A stretch of DNA of 64,000 nt from Micromonospora terminaliae (GTDB taxonomy: Bacteria > Actinomycetota > Actinomycetes > Mycobacteriales > Micromonosporaceae): the NCBI RefSeq assembly GCF_009671205.1, contig NZ_CP045309.1, positions 3,224,001-3,288,000 of the forward strand, in the 5' to 3' direction. How positions within the stretch are numbered: the first letter of the stretch is position 1; every line of letters begins with the position of its first letter. Under the pieces are notes generated by a model. The model searched no databases. It worked only from the letters and a program-made list of their open reading frames with translations, and was not told where the DNA came from. A program made the position numbers and the translations under genes. Positions 10,795 through 19,836 of this stretch are shown in pieces.

Positions 10795-12473
10795 GCGACC
10801 ACCTCCAGGGGCGTGTCGGCCGGTGCCGCCGACGGCTCGGCGGCGGCGTTGCGGATCGCGCGCAGGCGGGACATGACGTCGTTGCCGCCGCGTCCGAAGT
10901 GGTCGTGCAGGGCCCGGTACTCGGCGTAGAGCGCGTCGTAGGCCCGCGCCCGCCCGGGATCCGGCCGGTAGGCGTCGCGGTCCACCCGGCCCATCGCGGC
11001 GGAGGCCGCGTGGATGTCCGGGTACGCCTCGGCCGCGACCGCCGCGTGGATCGCCGAGCCCAGGGCCGGGCCCTGCGCCGAACCGATGACGCTCAACGGC
11101 CGGTTGGTGACGTCGCTGTAGATCTGCATGAGCAGCGGGTTGGCGGTCAGGCCGCCGGCCACCACCAGCTCCGCGATCGGCACCCCCGCCTCGACGAACG
11201 CCTCGATGATCATGCGGGTGCCGTAGGCGGTCGACTCCAGGAGCGCGCGGTAGACGTCCGCGGGCCGGGTGGCCAGCGTCAGCCCCAGGATGAGACCACT
11301 CAGGTCGTGGTTGACCAGCAGGGAGCGGTTGCCGTTCCACCAGTCCAGCGCGATCAGCCCGTGGGCGCCGACCGGCTGCGCCGCGGCCAGCTCGCAGAGC
11401 CGCTCGTGCGAGTCGACGCCCGCCGGCGCGGCGTGGTCCACGAACCAGCCGAAGATGTCGCCGACGCCGCTCTGGCCGGCCTCGTAGCCCCAGGCGCCGG
11501 GGCTGAGTCCACCCTCGACGACGCCGCACATGCCGGGCACCTCCGCCAGCTCGGTGCCGTTGACCACGTGGCAGGTCGACGTGCCCATGATGGCGACCAG
11601 ATGGCCGGGCGCCAGCGCCTGGGCCGAGGCCGCGGTGACGTGGGCGTCGACGTTGCCGGCGGCGACCGCGATGCCCTCGCGCAGGCCGGTCCAGGCCGCG
11701 GCCTGGGCGGTCAGGGCGCCCGCCCGGGCGCCCAGGGGAAGCAGCGGCCCGTCCAGCTTGCCGACGAAGCCGGCGAACCCCGGGTCGAGCGCCGCCAGGA
11801 ACTCCGGGGACGGGTACCGCCCGTCCTGGCGGATGCCCTTGTAGCCGGCGGTGCAGATGTTGCGCGTCTCCACCCCGCAGAGCTGCCAGACGATCCAGTC
11901 CGCCGCCTCGACGAACCGCGCGGCGCGCCGGTAGATCTCCGGGTCCTCGTCGAGGAGCTGCAGGCCCTTCGCGAACTGCCACTCGGCGGAGATCTTCCCG
12001 CCGTACCGCTGGATCCAGGGTTCCCGGCGCTCGTGCGCGAGGGCGTTGATCCGGTCGGCGTGCGGCTGCGCGGCGTGGTGCTTCCACAGCTTCACCCAGG
12101 CGTGCGGCCGGCTCCGCAGCTCGGGCACCTCGCAGAGCGGGGTGCCGTCGGCCAGGGTGGGGAGGACGGTGCAGGCGGTGAAGTCGGTGGCGATACCGAT
12201 CACCCGGGCCGGGTCGATCCCGGCGGCGGCCACGGCGGCCGGCACGGCGTGCCGCAGCACGTTCCGGTAGTCCTCCGGGTCCTGCAACGCCCAGTCCGGC
12301 GGCAGCGGCGTCCCGTCCGGGAGCGCCGACTCGATGACGCCGTGCCCGTACTCGTGGACCGCGGTGCCGAGCTCCGCGCCGTCTCCGACCCGGACCACCA
12401 GCGCCCGGCCCGACAGCGTCCCGAAGTCGACCCCGACGACGTACCGGTCCCCCGGTCCGTGCATACCCGCCAT
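10791..12473 (-). CDS. araB: Ribulokinase
   Basis: A 560-residue FGGY-family sugar kinase that phosphorylates L-ribulose. The N-terminal ATPase motif GVDFGTLSGRALVV, the substrate motif GYKGIR, the metal-binding GNVDAHV and the C-terminal nucleotide motif AGGLTANPLLMQI are as in AraB. The start at ATG 12473 is preferred because GGGGAGG is 5 bases upstream; a GTG two codons earlier would abut the ribosome binding site. It is the first gene of the arabinose operon and has a recognisable promoter with a LacI-type operator. Confidence 0.96.
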   Translation of the reverse strand: MAGMHGPGDRYVVGVDFGTLSGRALVVRVGDGAELGTAVHEYGHGVIESALPDGTPLPPDWALQDPEDYRNVLRHAVPAAVAAAGIDPARVIGIATDFTACTVLPTLADGTPLCEVPELRSRPHAWVKLWKHHAAQPHADRINALAHERREPWIQRYGGKISAEWQFAKGLQLLDEDPEIYRRAARFVEAADWIVWQLCGVETRNICTAGYKGIRQDGRYPSPEFLAALDPGFAGFVGKLDGPLLPLGARAGALTAQAAAWTGLREGIAVAAGNVDAHVTAASAQALAPGHLVAIMGTSTCHVVNGTELAEVPGMCGVVEGGLSPGAWGYEAGQSGVGDIFGWFVDHAAPAGVDSHERLCELAAAQPVGAHGLIALDWWNGNRSLLVNHDLSGLILGLTLATRPADVYRALLESTAYGTRMIIEAFVEAGVPIAELVVAGGLTANPLLMQIYSDVTNRPLSVIGSAQGPALGSAIHAAVAAEAYPDIHAASAAMGRVDRDAYRPDPGRARAYDALYAEYRALHDHFGRGGNDVMSRLRAIRNAAAEPSAAPADTPLEVVA

Positions 12474-12500
12474 CTCCACCTCCCCGTGCCGTGGCTCACA

Positions 12501-12529
12501 TTGTTAGCGCTCACATCGGCGTCGGTCAA
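12501..12529 (-). promoter_or_regulatory. araB promoter with overlapping LacI-type operator
   Basis: On the minus strand TTGACC (12524-12529) and TAACAA (12501-12506) are separated by exactly 17 bases. The 14-mer TGTTAGCGCTCACA (12502-12515) covers the -10 and half the spacer. This is the best promoter match in the island and would give a leader of about 20 bases before araB. Confidence 0.75.
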
Positions 12530-12613
12530 GACGCGATCGCAACAGTCCCGTAACGGCGCGGCCATCGACCCAGCGGGCCATGCCGAGCGAATCGATCAAG
12601 CGGGGCGAAGTGG

Positions 12614-12627
12614 TGTTAACGTTCACA
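12614..12627. promoter_or_regulatory. LacI-type operator, second site upstream of araB
   Basis: TGTTAACGTTCACA matches the island consensus TGTTAGCGCTAACA at 11 of 14 positions, with the conserved CG centre. It is about 112 bases (centre to centre) upstream of the first araB operator, a distance that would allow looping between bound repressors. Confidence 0.55.
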
Positions 12628-12691
12628 GGTATCGATGCGTCGCCCAGCTGCTTCTGAGGCGGCTGCCGTGGCTTGCTCCCCCTCGGGGTGC

Positions 12692-12705
12692 TGTTAGCGC
12701 TAACT
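12692..12705. promoter_or_regulatory. LacI-type operator, third site upstream of araB
   Basis: TGTTAGCGCTAACT matches the consensus at 13 of 14 positions. It lies between the lacI-type gene and araB, in a gene-free stretch (12474-12907) that holds four such sites and no other recognisable feature. Confidence 0.6.
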
Positions 12706-12854
12706 CCGCTGCTCATCGCTGGCGGCTCCGCCTAACGGCGACGCCGCAACCGGCCGGAGCGCTCAGGCCGGTCCGCCCGCCGCGCCACGTCGTAGACCTT
12801 CGGCTCGACGACGTGGCGCCGCGCAGACTGCCGAGGACCGTCCGGCCGTCGGGC

Positions 12855-12868
12855 TGTGAACGGTCACA
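12855..12868. promoter_or_regulatory. Weaker operator-like site near the 3' end of the lacI-type gene
   Basis: TGTGAACGGTCACA keeps the TGTNA-N4-TNACA pattern and CG centre but differs from the consensus in five places. It could be an auxiliary site or a CRP-like element; the 4-base spacer is too short for a classical CRP site. Confidence 0.35.
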
Positions 12869-12907
12869 ACAAGTGCGGATCGAACCAGGCGTCGACCGGC
12901 CCGGCGC

Positions 12908-13909
12908 TCACTCCGGCGGCGCGGCGACGCTCTGCCGGGTGATCAGGGTCGGTGCGATGGTCTGCCGCAGCTCGCCGACCGCGCCGGATTCGAACTGCGC
13001 GAGCAGCAGGTCAAGGCTGGCCCGGGCCACCGCGGCGAAGTCCGGCCGGACGGTGGTCAGCGGCGGAATGAAGTACGCCGCCTCCGGCACGTCGTCGAAG
13101 CCCACCACACTGATCTCGTCCGGCACCTTCCGGCCGTACTCGTGCAGGGCCCGCAACACGCCCAGCGCCAGGTGGTCGTTGGCCGTGAAGACCGCCGTCA
13201 CCTCGGGCATCCGCGCCAGCATCTGCCCGCACCGGTAGCCCGAGGCCGCCGACCAGTCCGCCGGCACCAGTGGCGGCACCTCGGCGCCCGCGGCCTGCAA
13301 CGCCTCCCGCCAGCCCTCGATCCGCCCGGCGCTGTCGAACCAGTCGGCGGGCCCGGACACGTGCCACACCGTGCGGTGACCGGCCTCCAGCAGGTGCCGG
13401 GTGGCCTCCCGCGCGCCCGCCACCTGGTCCACCGTCACGAGCGGCACCGGGCGACGGGGGTCGCCGTCGACCGTCACCAGGGGGACGTCCTTCGGCAGGT
13501 GCTCCAGCGCCTCACCGGCCGACTCGACGGGCGCGATGACGACGATCCCCGCCACCCGGTGCGCCAGGTGCCGCTCGACCGCCTCGGAGATGGACACCTG
13601 GTCCAGATCCCGGACACTGCCCACGCTGACCGCGAAGCCCTCCTCGGCGGCGGTCTGCTCCAGCGCCGCCAGCAACGACGCCGGGCCGTACAGGGTGGTG
13701 TTCTGCGCGACCACGCCGATGACCTGCGAGCGGCCGGTCACCAGCGCGCGAGCCGCGCGGTTCGGCCGGTAGCCGAGCTCGGCGATCGCCGCCTGCACCC
13801 GCAGCCGGGTCTGCTCGCGGACGTTGGGGTGCCCGTTCAGCACCCGCGACACGGTCTGGTGGGAGACCCCGGCAAGGCGGGCCACATCCGTCATCGCGGG
13901 ACCCCGCAC
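12908..13909 (-). CDS. LacI-family transcriptional regulator of the arabinose / arabinoxylan genes
   Basis: A 333-residue repressor. The helix-turn-helix is at the N-terminus (MTDVARLAGVSHQTVSRVLNG), followed by the hinge (RAARALVTGRSQVIGVV) and a periplasmic-binding-protein-like sensor domain (about 65-330). The GTG at 13909 is preferred because GGGGGAGG is 9 bases upstream; the internal ATG at 13894 is the alternative. It reads in the same direction as araB and lies directly upstream of that operon. The many CG-centred palindromes nearby are the expected type of target. L-arabinose or a pathway sugar is the likely inducer, by context only. Confidence 0.93.
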   Translation of the reverse strand: MRGPAMTDVARLAGVSHQTVSRVLNGHPNVREQTRLRVQAAIAELGYRPNRAARALVTGRSQVIGVVAQNTTLYGPASLLAALEQTAAEEGFAVSVGSVRDLDQVSISEAVERHLAHRVAGIVVIAPVESAGEALEHLPKDVPLVTVDGDPRRPVPLVTVDQVAGAREATRHLLEAGHRTVWHVSGPADWFDSAGRIEGWREALQAAGAEVPPLVPADWSAASGYRCGQMLARMPEVTAVFTANDHLALGVLRALHEYGRKVPDEISVVGFDDVPEAAYFIPPLTTVRPDFAAVARASLDLLLAQFESGAVGELRQTIAPTLITRQSVAAPPE

Positions 13910-14108
13910 GGCACCCACCCTCCCCCGCCAAGCCCCCGACCACGCCCGGCGGTCGACGCCGGAGCCGCGGGATGCGCCATCCGCCGCCCTGCACCCACCC
14001 CGGCTGAGCATCCGGGGCGGCCCCGCGCAAGGCCAGCGACAGTGTACGCCCAGACCGCGTTGCCACCGGCCGAGGCACGGGCCCCGGTGGCCGACGCGGC
14101 GCGGGCGC

Positions 14109-14145
14109 GAGCGGGCGGGCTCGCCTCGGCCGAGCCCGCCCGCTC
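14109..14145 (-). terminator. Terminator of the GH62-CBM13 gene
   Basis: A perfect 15-bp stem (14109-14123 with 14131-14145) and a 7-base loop lie 66 bases downstream of the GH62-CBM13 stop codon (14211). The rest of the 301-bp gap 13910-14210 holds only the lacI-type gene leader. Confidence 0.75.
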
Positions 14146-14210
14146 CGGTTCCCCGCGATCCCGCCCGCGAGCCTCCAGGAGGCCGTGCGGGCCGGACCGG
14201 CGTCACGCCC

Positions 14211-15734
14211 CTACCGCTGCAACGTCAGCACACCCGGGCGGTACGGCAGGAGGCCGTAGTCCCCGCCGGAGTTGGTGGCCCGGCCCTGGTAGAGCAACTG
14301 CAGATTGCAGGGGTCGACGGTCATGGTCTGATCGGGGTTGCTCCGCACGAGGTCACCGTGGCTGATGTCGTTGGTCCAGGTGGCGCCGCTGTTGGCCTTG
14401 CCGGCGAAGGGGTTGCCCTCCGTCGCGGCCTGCGGCGTCCACGAACCGCCCAGGCTGGTGGCCGTGAACGAGCGGAAGTAGCGCCCCTGCGCGCCGATCG
14501 CCTCGACGAGCATGAGGTACTGGTTCTGGCCCTGGATCTTGTAGACCTGGACCCCTTCGAACAGGTTGTTGGTCGAATCACTCATGATCGTGGTGTAGGT
14601 CGAGCCGAAGTTGCCCGGGAAGTTCCCGATGGGCATGCTGGCCCGGTAGATCTTGCCGTTGTCCCCGGCGAAGAACAGGTACATGTTCTGGCTGTCACCG
14701 ATCAGCGTCTGGTCGATGGGTCCCGTGCCGGAGCCGGAGATGCTTCCGGTGAAGAGCGTCTGCTGCGCCGACCACCCGTTCACGTTGGTGGGGTCGCTCG
14801 ACGTCCGGTAGGAGAAGGCGGTCCCACCCCACTGGTAGGCCAGCACCCAGATGTTCTTCGGCGCGAAGTAGAAGAGCGTGGGCGCGACAGCCGAGAACGG
14901 CATCGCGTTCTGGCTGGCCGAGGCCATGTCGGACCAGTTCGTGAACGGGGTGAAGTTCATCGAGCCCCACGACGTTCCGGTGTCGTGCGTCGTGGCGTAG
15001 ACGAGGTGCCGGCCGTTGTGGACGACGTTGGTGAAGTCCTTGAGCGAGACCCATCCCGACCTCGGGTTCGCCAGCGAGCCGGTCGACGACCAGCGGTACG
15101 TCGACGGCAGCGTGCACGAGCCGCCCGGCGGCGGCGTGGTGGGGTTGCTCCCGCCGTCGACCCGGACGAGCTGCCACTGCTGGTTGCCGCCGTTCCAGTC
15201 GTCGTACTGCACGATGCTCCCGCCGTCGGCGGTCGAGGCACCCTGCACCTCCACGACCTTGTTGCTGTTCCGGTTGATCAACCGGACGTAGCCGCTGTCC
15301 GAGTCGGCCAGCCGGAACTGCTGGTTGGCCTGGTTGGCGTCGGACCACTGCACGATGTTGGCGCCGTTGGCGGTCGACCAGTTGTAGACGTCCAGCACCT
15401 TGCCGGACAGCCGCGACCGCAACCGGTAGTAGCCGCCGCCCGAGTCCACGAACTGCCACTGCTGCTGGTTGCCGTTGTTCCGGGTCCACTGCACGATGCG
15501 AGCGCCGTCATTCGTGGCCAGGTTGTACACGTCCAGGGCCTTGCCGCTGTTGCGGTTGACCAACACGTACCACGCGCTCGTGTCGACCGTCGCCGCGGCG
15601 GCGGGCGTCGACAGCGCCACCGCGGCGGCACCGCCGACCACCACCGCTGCGACGCTGGCGGCGACCAGCCGCGGCAGCCATCCACGCCGCCGCGACGGCG
15701 GCGCGATCGAGCCAGCACTACCAAAGGCAGACAT
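14211..15734 (-). CDS. Secreted GH62 alpha-L-arabinofuranosidase with N-terminal CBM13
   Basis: A 507-residue secreted enzyme. The ATG at 15734 has an ideal AGGAGGAGG site upstream. A long signal peptide (residues 1 to about 48, twin Arg-rich start RRRGWLPRL) precedes a CBM13 ricin-B-type trefoil (about 49-185) with three repeats containing QQWQF/QQFRL/QQWQL. A short Pro/Gly linker leads to a GH62 domain (about 200-507; [24 protein letters not shown]). CBM13 targets xylan side chains or backbone. The gene is the second GH62 of the island, but its binding module differs from the first and diverges from the two nearly identical CBM13 modules downstream. Confidence 0.92.
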   Translation of the reverse strand: MSAFGSAGSIAPPSRRRGWLPRLVAASVAAVVVGGAAAVALSTPAAAATVDTSAWYVLVNRNSGKALDVYNLATNDGARIVQWTRNNGNQQQWQFVDSGGGYYRLRSRLSGKVLDVYNWSTANGANIVQWSDANQANQQFRLADSDSGYVRLINRNSNKVVEVQGASTADGGSIVQYDDWNGGNQQWQLVRVDGGSNPTTPPPGGSCTLPSTYRWSSTGSLANPRSGWVSLKDFTNVVHNGRHLVYATTHDTGTSWGSMNFTPFTNWSDMASASQNAMPFSAVAPTLFYFAPKNIWVLAYQWGGTAFSYRTSSDPTNVNGWSAQQTLFTGSISGSGTGPIDQTLIGDSQNMYLFFAGDNGKIYRASMPIGNFPGNFGSTYTTIMSDSTNNLFEGVQVYKIQGQNQYLMLVEAIGAQGRYFRSFTATSLGGSWTPQAATEGNPFAGKANSGATWTNDISHGDLVRSNPDQTMTVDPCNLQLLYQGRATNSGGDYGLLPYRPGVLTLQR

Positions 15735-15815
15735 GATCCTCCTCCTGAGACCAAGAGCCGAACGGTCCGCCGACGACGGGCGCACCGCGACGCCGGGCCG
15801 GGCGTACACAGTGGG

Positions 15816-15831
15816 CTGTCAGCGCTGACAG
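15816..15831. promoter_or_regulatory. Perfect 16-bp palindrome in the GH62-CBM13 leader
   Basis: CTGTCAGCGCTGACAG is a perfect palindrome with the same AGCGCT centre as the island operators. It lies between the candidate promoter and the start codon at 15734, where a bound repressor could act as a roadblock. The T-to-C change could also mean a different LacI-family protein. Confidence 0.5.
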
Positions 15832-15923
15832 CTCGCCTGCGTGTGCCGGCACGCGCCTGAACGAAGGTCGGACGAAGCGGGCCTGCCCGGAAGGCCCCTG
15901 GCGTCGCCGCCCTGATCCATCGA

Positions 15924-15951
15924 CTGTGAGCGATAACATTCCGGTAGTCAA
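15924..15951 (-). promoter_or_regulatory. Candidate promoter and operator of the GH62-CBM13 gene
   Basis: TTGACT (15946-15951) and TCACAG (15924-15929) on the minus strand are 16 bases apart. The 14-mer TGTGAGCGATAACA (15925-15938) is identical to the site in the esterase promoter. Confidence 0.55.
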
Positions 15952-15981
15952 GTGGCAATGTTCCGGAAACAGGTGCGTTGA

Positions 15982-15995
15982 TGTTGGCGCTAACA
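15982..15995. promoter_or_regulatory. LacI-type operator upstream of the GH62-CBM13 gene
   Basis: TGTTGGCGCTAACA matches the consensus at 13 of 14 positions. It sits 57 bases from the neighbouring site at 15925 and just downstream of the GH43-CBM6 stop at 16020. Confidence 0.55.
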
Positions 15996-16019
15996 TTGAC
16001 GCTCTCCGCACGACGGGCA

Positions 16020-17861
16020 CTACTGCAGCGAGACGTCGTCGACCGAGAAGCCGTCGGTGCCCGACGCCGTCTCCACGTAGAAGGTGGCGCCGGTGAGCGT
16101 TCCGCTCCAGGACGCCGCCGCGGTGCCGGTGAGCCTCGTCCAGCCGTCGGGGGTGACCGCGGTCCCCGGGGTCAGTCCGACGTAGGTCGTGGCGCCGCCG
16201 GCGGTCAGGGCCAGGGTCGCCTTCACGGTCGGCGTCCCGCTCTGGCTCCGTACCCAGAGGGTGGTGGTGTAGCTCCTTCCGTTGGTGAGCTTCGAGGTCA
16301 CGTCCTGACTGGGACCGTTCCAGGACGCCGTACGCCCGGTGACCGACAACGACGCCGACCCGGCGTGGGCGGTTGCGGTGTTGGACGACAGGGTCCCGCT
16401 GCCCATGACTCCCCAGCCCGACGTGCCGCTCTCCCCGTCCCCGTTGGCGATCAGGTTCCCGCCGCCGCCGCCGGCCGCACCGAACTGCCACCAGTTGACG
16501 TTGAAGAGGTTGCCGCTGCCGCCGGTGAACCGCAGGTACAGGTCGTGGGTGCCCGCGGCGCCGGTCACGGCGCAGGAGACGTTCGCCCACGTCTGCCAGC
16601 CGCCCGTGCCCGGGACGGCGCAGCGTCCCACCACCGGGCCGGCGGTGCCGTCGAGGCGGAGCTCGATGGTGCCACCGCTGGTCGCGGAGGCAACCCGCGC
16701 GGTGAACGAGCTCGCCCCCGCGCCGAAACCGACGCCCTTGACCTTGATGTAGTCGCCGTTCTCGATCCAGCCGACGTCCATCCCGCCCTCGCTGGCGGCC
16801 TCGGTCTCGATGCCCGACTCCCAGGCGATCGTCTCGGCCTCCTGGCGGGTGTACGGGTTGAGGGTGCCGACCTGCGGCGCCCCCGTGGTCGTCATGTTGA
16901 TGGTGGGGATCGAGCCGTCGGCGTTGTACGAGAACTTCTCCACCGCGACCGACCGCGTGAAGCCGCCGCCGCCCGGCAGCGCCCCGTTGTGGTAGAAGAA
17001 GTACGACCCGCCGTTGAAGTCGACGATGCCGGGGTGGTTGGTGAAGCTGCTGCCCTGGGTCGGCATGACCGTCCCGCGGTAGGTCCACGGCCCGGTGGGG
17101 CCGGGGGCCGTCGAGTAGCCGATGAACTCGGAGCAGCACTTCGCCGCGAAGACGTTGTAGTACAGGCCGTTGCGCTTGTAGACCCAGGGACCTTCCTCGT
17201 AGAGGGTCGGCCGGTTCGCGTCGCCGGTGCGGGTGCCGAACCCGGCGGTGGTGAGCGGGATCTTCGTCGGGCTGCCCGAGAAGGAGATCATGTCGGCGTT
17301 CAGCTTCACGTACCAGAGGTTGGGGTTGCCCCAGTACAGGTAGGCCTGCCCGTCGCTGTCGACGAAGACGGTCGGGTCGATCTCGCCGTTGGACACCAGC
17401 GGCCGGCCGATGGCGTCACGGAAGGGGCCGGTCGGGCTGTCGGCCACCGCCACCCCGATCCCCATAGCGCCGGTCGCCCGGACGGTCATGGGTACGTACC
17501 AGTAGAACTTGCCGTTGCGGGCGACGACCTGGCCGGCCCAGGCGTCCGCGCTGGCCCAGCTGAAGCTGGCGATGTTGAGCGGGGATCCGTGGTCGGTCCA
17601 GTTGACCATGTCGGCGGACGACCACACCCGCCATTCCTTCATGGTGAACCAGGTCGAGCCGTCCTCGTCGTGACCGGTGTAGAGGTACACCCGGCCGTCG
17701 TGCACGAGCGGGGCCGGGTCGGCCGTGTAGATGTGCTGGATGATCGGATTGTCCGCCCGGGCCACGCCGGGAACCAGAGCGGCGGCGCAGAGCACCGCCG
17801 TGATCCAGGCGAGGATCCGCCGGGTGCGGAGCGTGCCGGGGAGCGGGGGGCTCACCCTCAT
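16020..17861 (-). CDS. Secreted GH43 arabinofuranosidase/xylosidase with CBM6 and a C-terminal CBM4/22-like module
   Basis: A 613-residue secreted enzyme. The ATG at 17861 is preceded by TTGGAGGC at good spacing. The signal peptide ends near GVARA (residue 36). The GH43 five-bladed propeller (about 37-345) shows the general base Asp in IYTADPAPLVHDGRVYLYTGHDE, the pKa-modulating Asp in GEIDPTVFVD and the acid Glu in YEEGPWVYKRNGLYY. CBM6 (about 355-480; RQEAETIAWESGIE..., DYIKVKGVGFG) and a final jelly-roll module (about 490-613; NGDGESGTSGWGVMG) follow. The likely products are L-arabinose or xylose from arabinoxylan oligosaccharides; the exact GH43 specificity cannot be read here. Confidence 0.9.
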   Translation of the reverse strand: MRVSPPLPGTLRTRRILAWITAVLCAAALVPGVARADNPIIQHIYTADPAPLVHDGRVYLYTGHDEDGSTWFTMKEWRVWSSADMVNWTDHGSPLNIASFSWASADAWAGQVVARNGKFYWYVPMTVRATGAMGIGVAVADSPTGPFRDAIGRPLVSNGEIDPTVFVDSDGQAYLYWGNPNLWYVKLNADMISFSGSPTKIPLTTAGFGTRTGDANRPTLYEEGPWVYKRNGLYYNVFAAKCCSEFIGYSTAPGPTGPWTYRGTVMPTQGSSFTNHPGIVDFNGGSYFFYHNGALPGGGGFTRSVAVEKFSYNADGSIPTINMTTTGAPQVGTLNPYTRQEAETIAWESGIETEAASEGGMDVGWIENGDYIKVKGVGFGAGASSFTARVASATSGGTIELRLDGTAGPVVGRCAVPGTGGWQTWANVSCAVTGAAGTHDLYLRFTGGSGNLFNVNWWQFGAAGGGGGNLIANGDGESGTSGWGVMGSGTLSSNTATAHAGSASLSVTGRTASWNGPSQDVTSKLTNGRSYTTTLWVRSQSGTPTVKATLALTAGGATTYVGLTPGTAVTPDGWTRLTGTAAASWSGTLTGATFYVETASGTDGFSVDDVSLQ

Positions 17862-18049
17862 GTCTGCCTCCAAGGGGGACGAACTGCCGCTGCTGGTCGG
17901 CGCCGTTGGTGCGGGTGCACCGGCTGATCCCCGGCGTCGGCGTGGCGGCAGCGGCCGGATGTGGCGGCCCCGACGAGCCGGGGCCGCCCCGGACTGAACG
18001 GGCGTCGCGTCGCCCGGCTCCCAGCGCCCCGCGCAGTCCCGTAGCACGC

Positions 18050-18078
18050 ATGTTAGCGATAACAGCAGTCAGGAGCAA
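18050..18078 (-). promoter_or_regulatory. GH43-CBM6 promoter with overlapping operator
   Basis: TTGCTC (18073-18078) and TAACAT (18050-18055) on the minus strand are exactly 17 bases apart. The 14-mer TGTTAGCGATAACA (18051-18064) overlaps the -10, the same arrangement as at araB. A half site TGTTATCG follows at 18148. The 382-bp gap 17862-18243 otherwise holds only the leader and the sigma-factor 3' flank. Confidence 0.65.
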
Positions 18079-18243
18079 TGAAGGGAGTCTATTGGAAATG
18101 GTTCTATCCCTGTTCGCGTGCGACGTCGGAACCGTGATGCGGAAAACTGTTATCGCGGGCGTCTGGATGCGGTCGTCCGGCGAGACGCATCGAGCAGCGC
18201 GCGGCGGCAATCGGTGGCACCCGGGAGCGGCTCGGGGCGCGGG

Positions 18244-19836
18244 TCAGCCCGCCAGCGCGGGCCGGATCCGGAATGAGCTGTCGGCGCGGAAGGTGGCGGT
18301 GCCGTCCGCCTGGTCCACCCACAGCTGCCCGTCGCGATGCCGGAGGAACCAGCCGGGATAGTTCGACGCCTCCAGCGCCGTGGAGGAGGCGGTCGCCCCG
18401 TCGCGCGGGCAGAAGGTGGCGTCACCGCGGAACAGCTCGGTGCCCACGGCGGGGCTGAGCTGCAGCCGCCAGGACGCGTGCCTCAGGTACCGGCCGTCGC
18501 GGGCACGGAAGGAGAAGCAGCGGGGGTCGGCCAGGCCCGCGAGCACCGTGAAGGTCGCCTGGCGGCGCGCCGCGTCGGGGCTGCCCGGCCCGACCGGCCG
18601 CAGGACACCGAGGCCGTCGACGGTGGTGACGTACCGTCCGGTCCCGTCGGCCGACTCGAGCGACACGGGCCGTCCCGCGGCCAGGGACGCGGTACGGCGG
18701 GCCGAGGGTCTGGCGGACGGAGCCGTCGGTGGTGCCGGCTGGGGCACGGCGACCGCCGGCGCCGACGACGGGACCGCGGGTGGCCCGGACGGCGAGGCCG
18801 GTGCCGCAACCGGCGCGGACGCCCGGGGCGGCGGGTGGGACGGCAGGACCGTCACGGTGGCCGCGACGCCGGATGCGACGGCGCCGGCGACCACGACCGC
18901 GGCGACGGGGTGGGCCACCACCGCCTGGAGCAGCTGGGCGAGCAGTCCGGCCTTGGCGCCCGCGCCGATGCCACCGCCGGATCCTCCGCCCACCGCACCG
19001 GACAGGGTGGCCGTCGACGTGGCGGCCGCGTCGAGCGCACCCCTGCCGAGCAGCACGGTCGCGAGCCCGACCGGGACGGGGAGCAGGGCGGCGCCGAGCA
19101 GCAGCCGCTCCGCGACGATGAGGCCCTCGGCAGATACCGCGCAGCGTTCGCAGGAGCGGGTGTGCCGGGCCAGGCGCTTGCGCCACAACGGACTCGGGAC
19201 GCCGTCCCACCCCGCCACCGCGGCTTCCAGCCCGGCGCATCTCGGTCCGGCCTCCAGCGCGGCGACCAGCTCGCGGCTCACGTCGAGTCGATGACGCATG
19301 CGCTGCACCCGCACCGCCGCGTGCCCGACGCCGACGGCCAGGGCCTCCGCGAGGTCGGTCCGGCTCAGCTCTCCGGCCGCCTCCAGCCACCACAGCGAGA
19401 GCAACGCCCGATCGTCCGGGTCGAGCCAGCGACTCGCCCGGACCAGCTGGCGGCGCTGCCCGGACAGCTCCAGGCGCAGCGTGGTCAGGTCCTCGAAGGC
19501 GGCCGCGACGTCCGGCATCCCGGCCGCCTCGTCCAGGGAGGCGGCCCAGCGGTCGGCCACCTGCCGGCGGTGCAGATGAGTGCTGACCTGGCGCAGGGCG
19601 ATCGCGGCCAACCAGGGCCGGAAGCTCTGCGGGGTGTGCAGCTCCGGAAGCCGGCGGACGGCACGCAGCATGGTGTCCTGGACGACGTCGTCGGTGTCCG
19701 GATGACCGCTCAGCGCGCGGTGCACGAGCGCGTAGACCAGCGGCAGGCCGGCACCGACCAGCTCGTCCATGGCCCGCCGGTCACCCGCCTGGGCCGCGAC
19801 CACGAGGTCCGCCTCGTTAACTCCGGTAGCTCGCAT
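18244..19836 (-). CDS. Membrane-anchored ECF sigma factor with extracellular AbfB (arabinofuranose-binding) domain
   Basis: A 530-residue fusion. Sigma region 2 (about 8-92) contains PDTDDVVQDTMLRA and SFRPWLAAIA. Region 4 (about 140-190) contains DPDDRALLSLWW and a helix-turn-helix (LSRTDLAEALAVGVGHAAVRVQR). A zinc-finger-like H225-x3-C229-x2-C232 motif, as in ZAS anti-sigma proteins, follows in the same chain. One strongly hydrophobic helix (about 309-331) is followed by a Pro/Ala/Ser linker (335-385) and an AbfB/CBM42-type beta-trefoil (about 388-528; SLESADGTGRYV, FSFRARDGRYLRH, SNYPGWFLRHRDGQLWV). Predicted topology puts the sigma part inside and AbfB outside. Actinomycete sigma factors with C-terminal extensions of this general layout are known. 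Here the ligand domain matches the surrounding arabinoxylan genes, so it may sense arabinose side chains. The start is uncertain: ATG 19836, GTG 19842 or TTG 19857. Confidence 0.88.
   Translation of the reverse strand: MRATGVNEADLVVAAQAGDRRAMDELVGAGLPLVYALVHRALSGHPDTDDVVQDTMLRAVRRLPELHTPQSFRPWLAAIALRQVSTHLHRRQVADRWAASLDEAAGMPDVAAAFEDLTTLRLELSGQRRQLVRASRWLDPDDRALLSLWWLEAAGELSRTDLAEALAVGVGHAAVRVQRMRHRLDVSRELVAALEAGPRCAGLEAAVAGWDGVPSPLWRKRLARHTRSCERCAVSAEGLIVAERLLLGAALLPVPVGLATVLLGRGALDAAATSTATLSGAVGGGSGGGIGAGAKAGLLAQLLQAVVAHPVAAVVVAGAVASGVAATVTVLPSHPPPRASAPVAAPASPSGPPAVPSSAPAVAVPQPAPPTAPSARPSARRTASLAAGRPVSLESADGTGRYVTTVDGLGVLRPVGPGSPDAARRQATFTVLAGLADPRCFSFRARDGRYLRHASWRLQLSPAVGTELFRGDATFCPRDGATASSTALEASNYPGWFLRHRDGQLWVDQADGTATFRADSSFRIRPALAG

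Noticed and set aside
12855..12868. CRP-binding site
   Set aside because: TGTGA and TCACA are separated by four bases, not six; it fits better as a weak LacI-type site.
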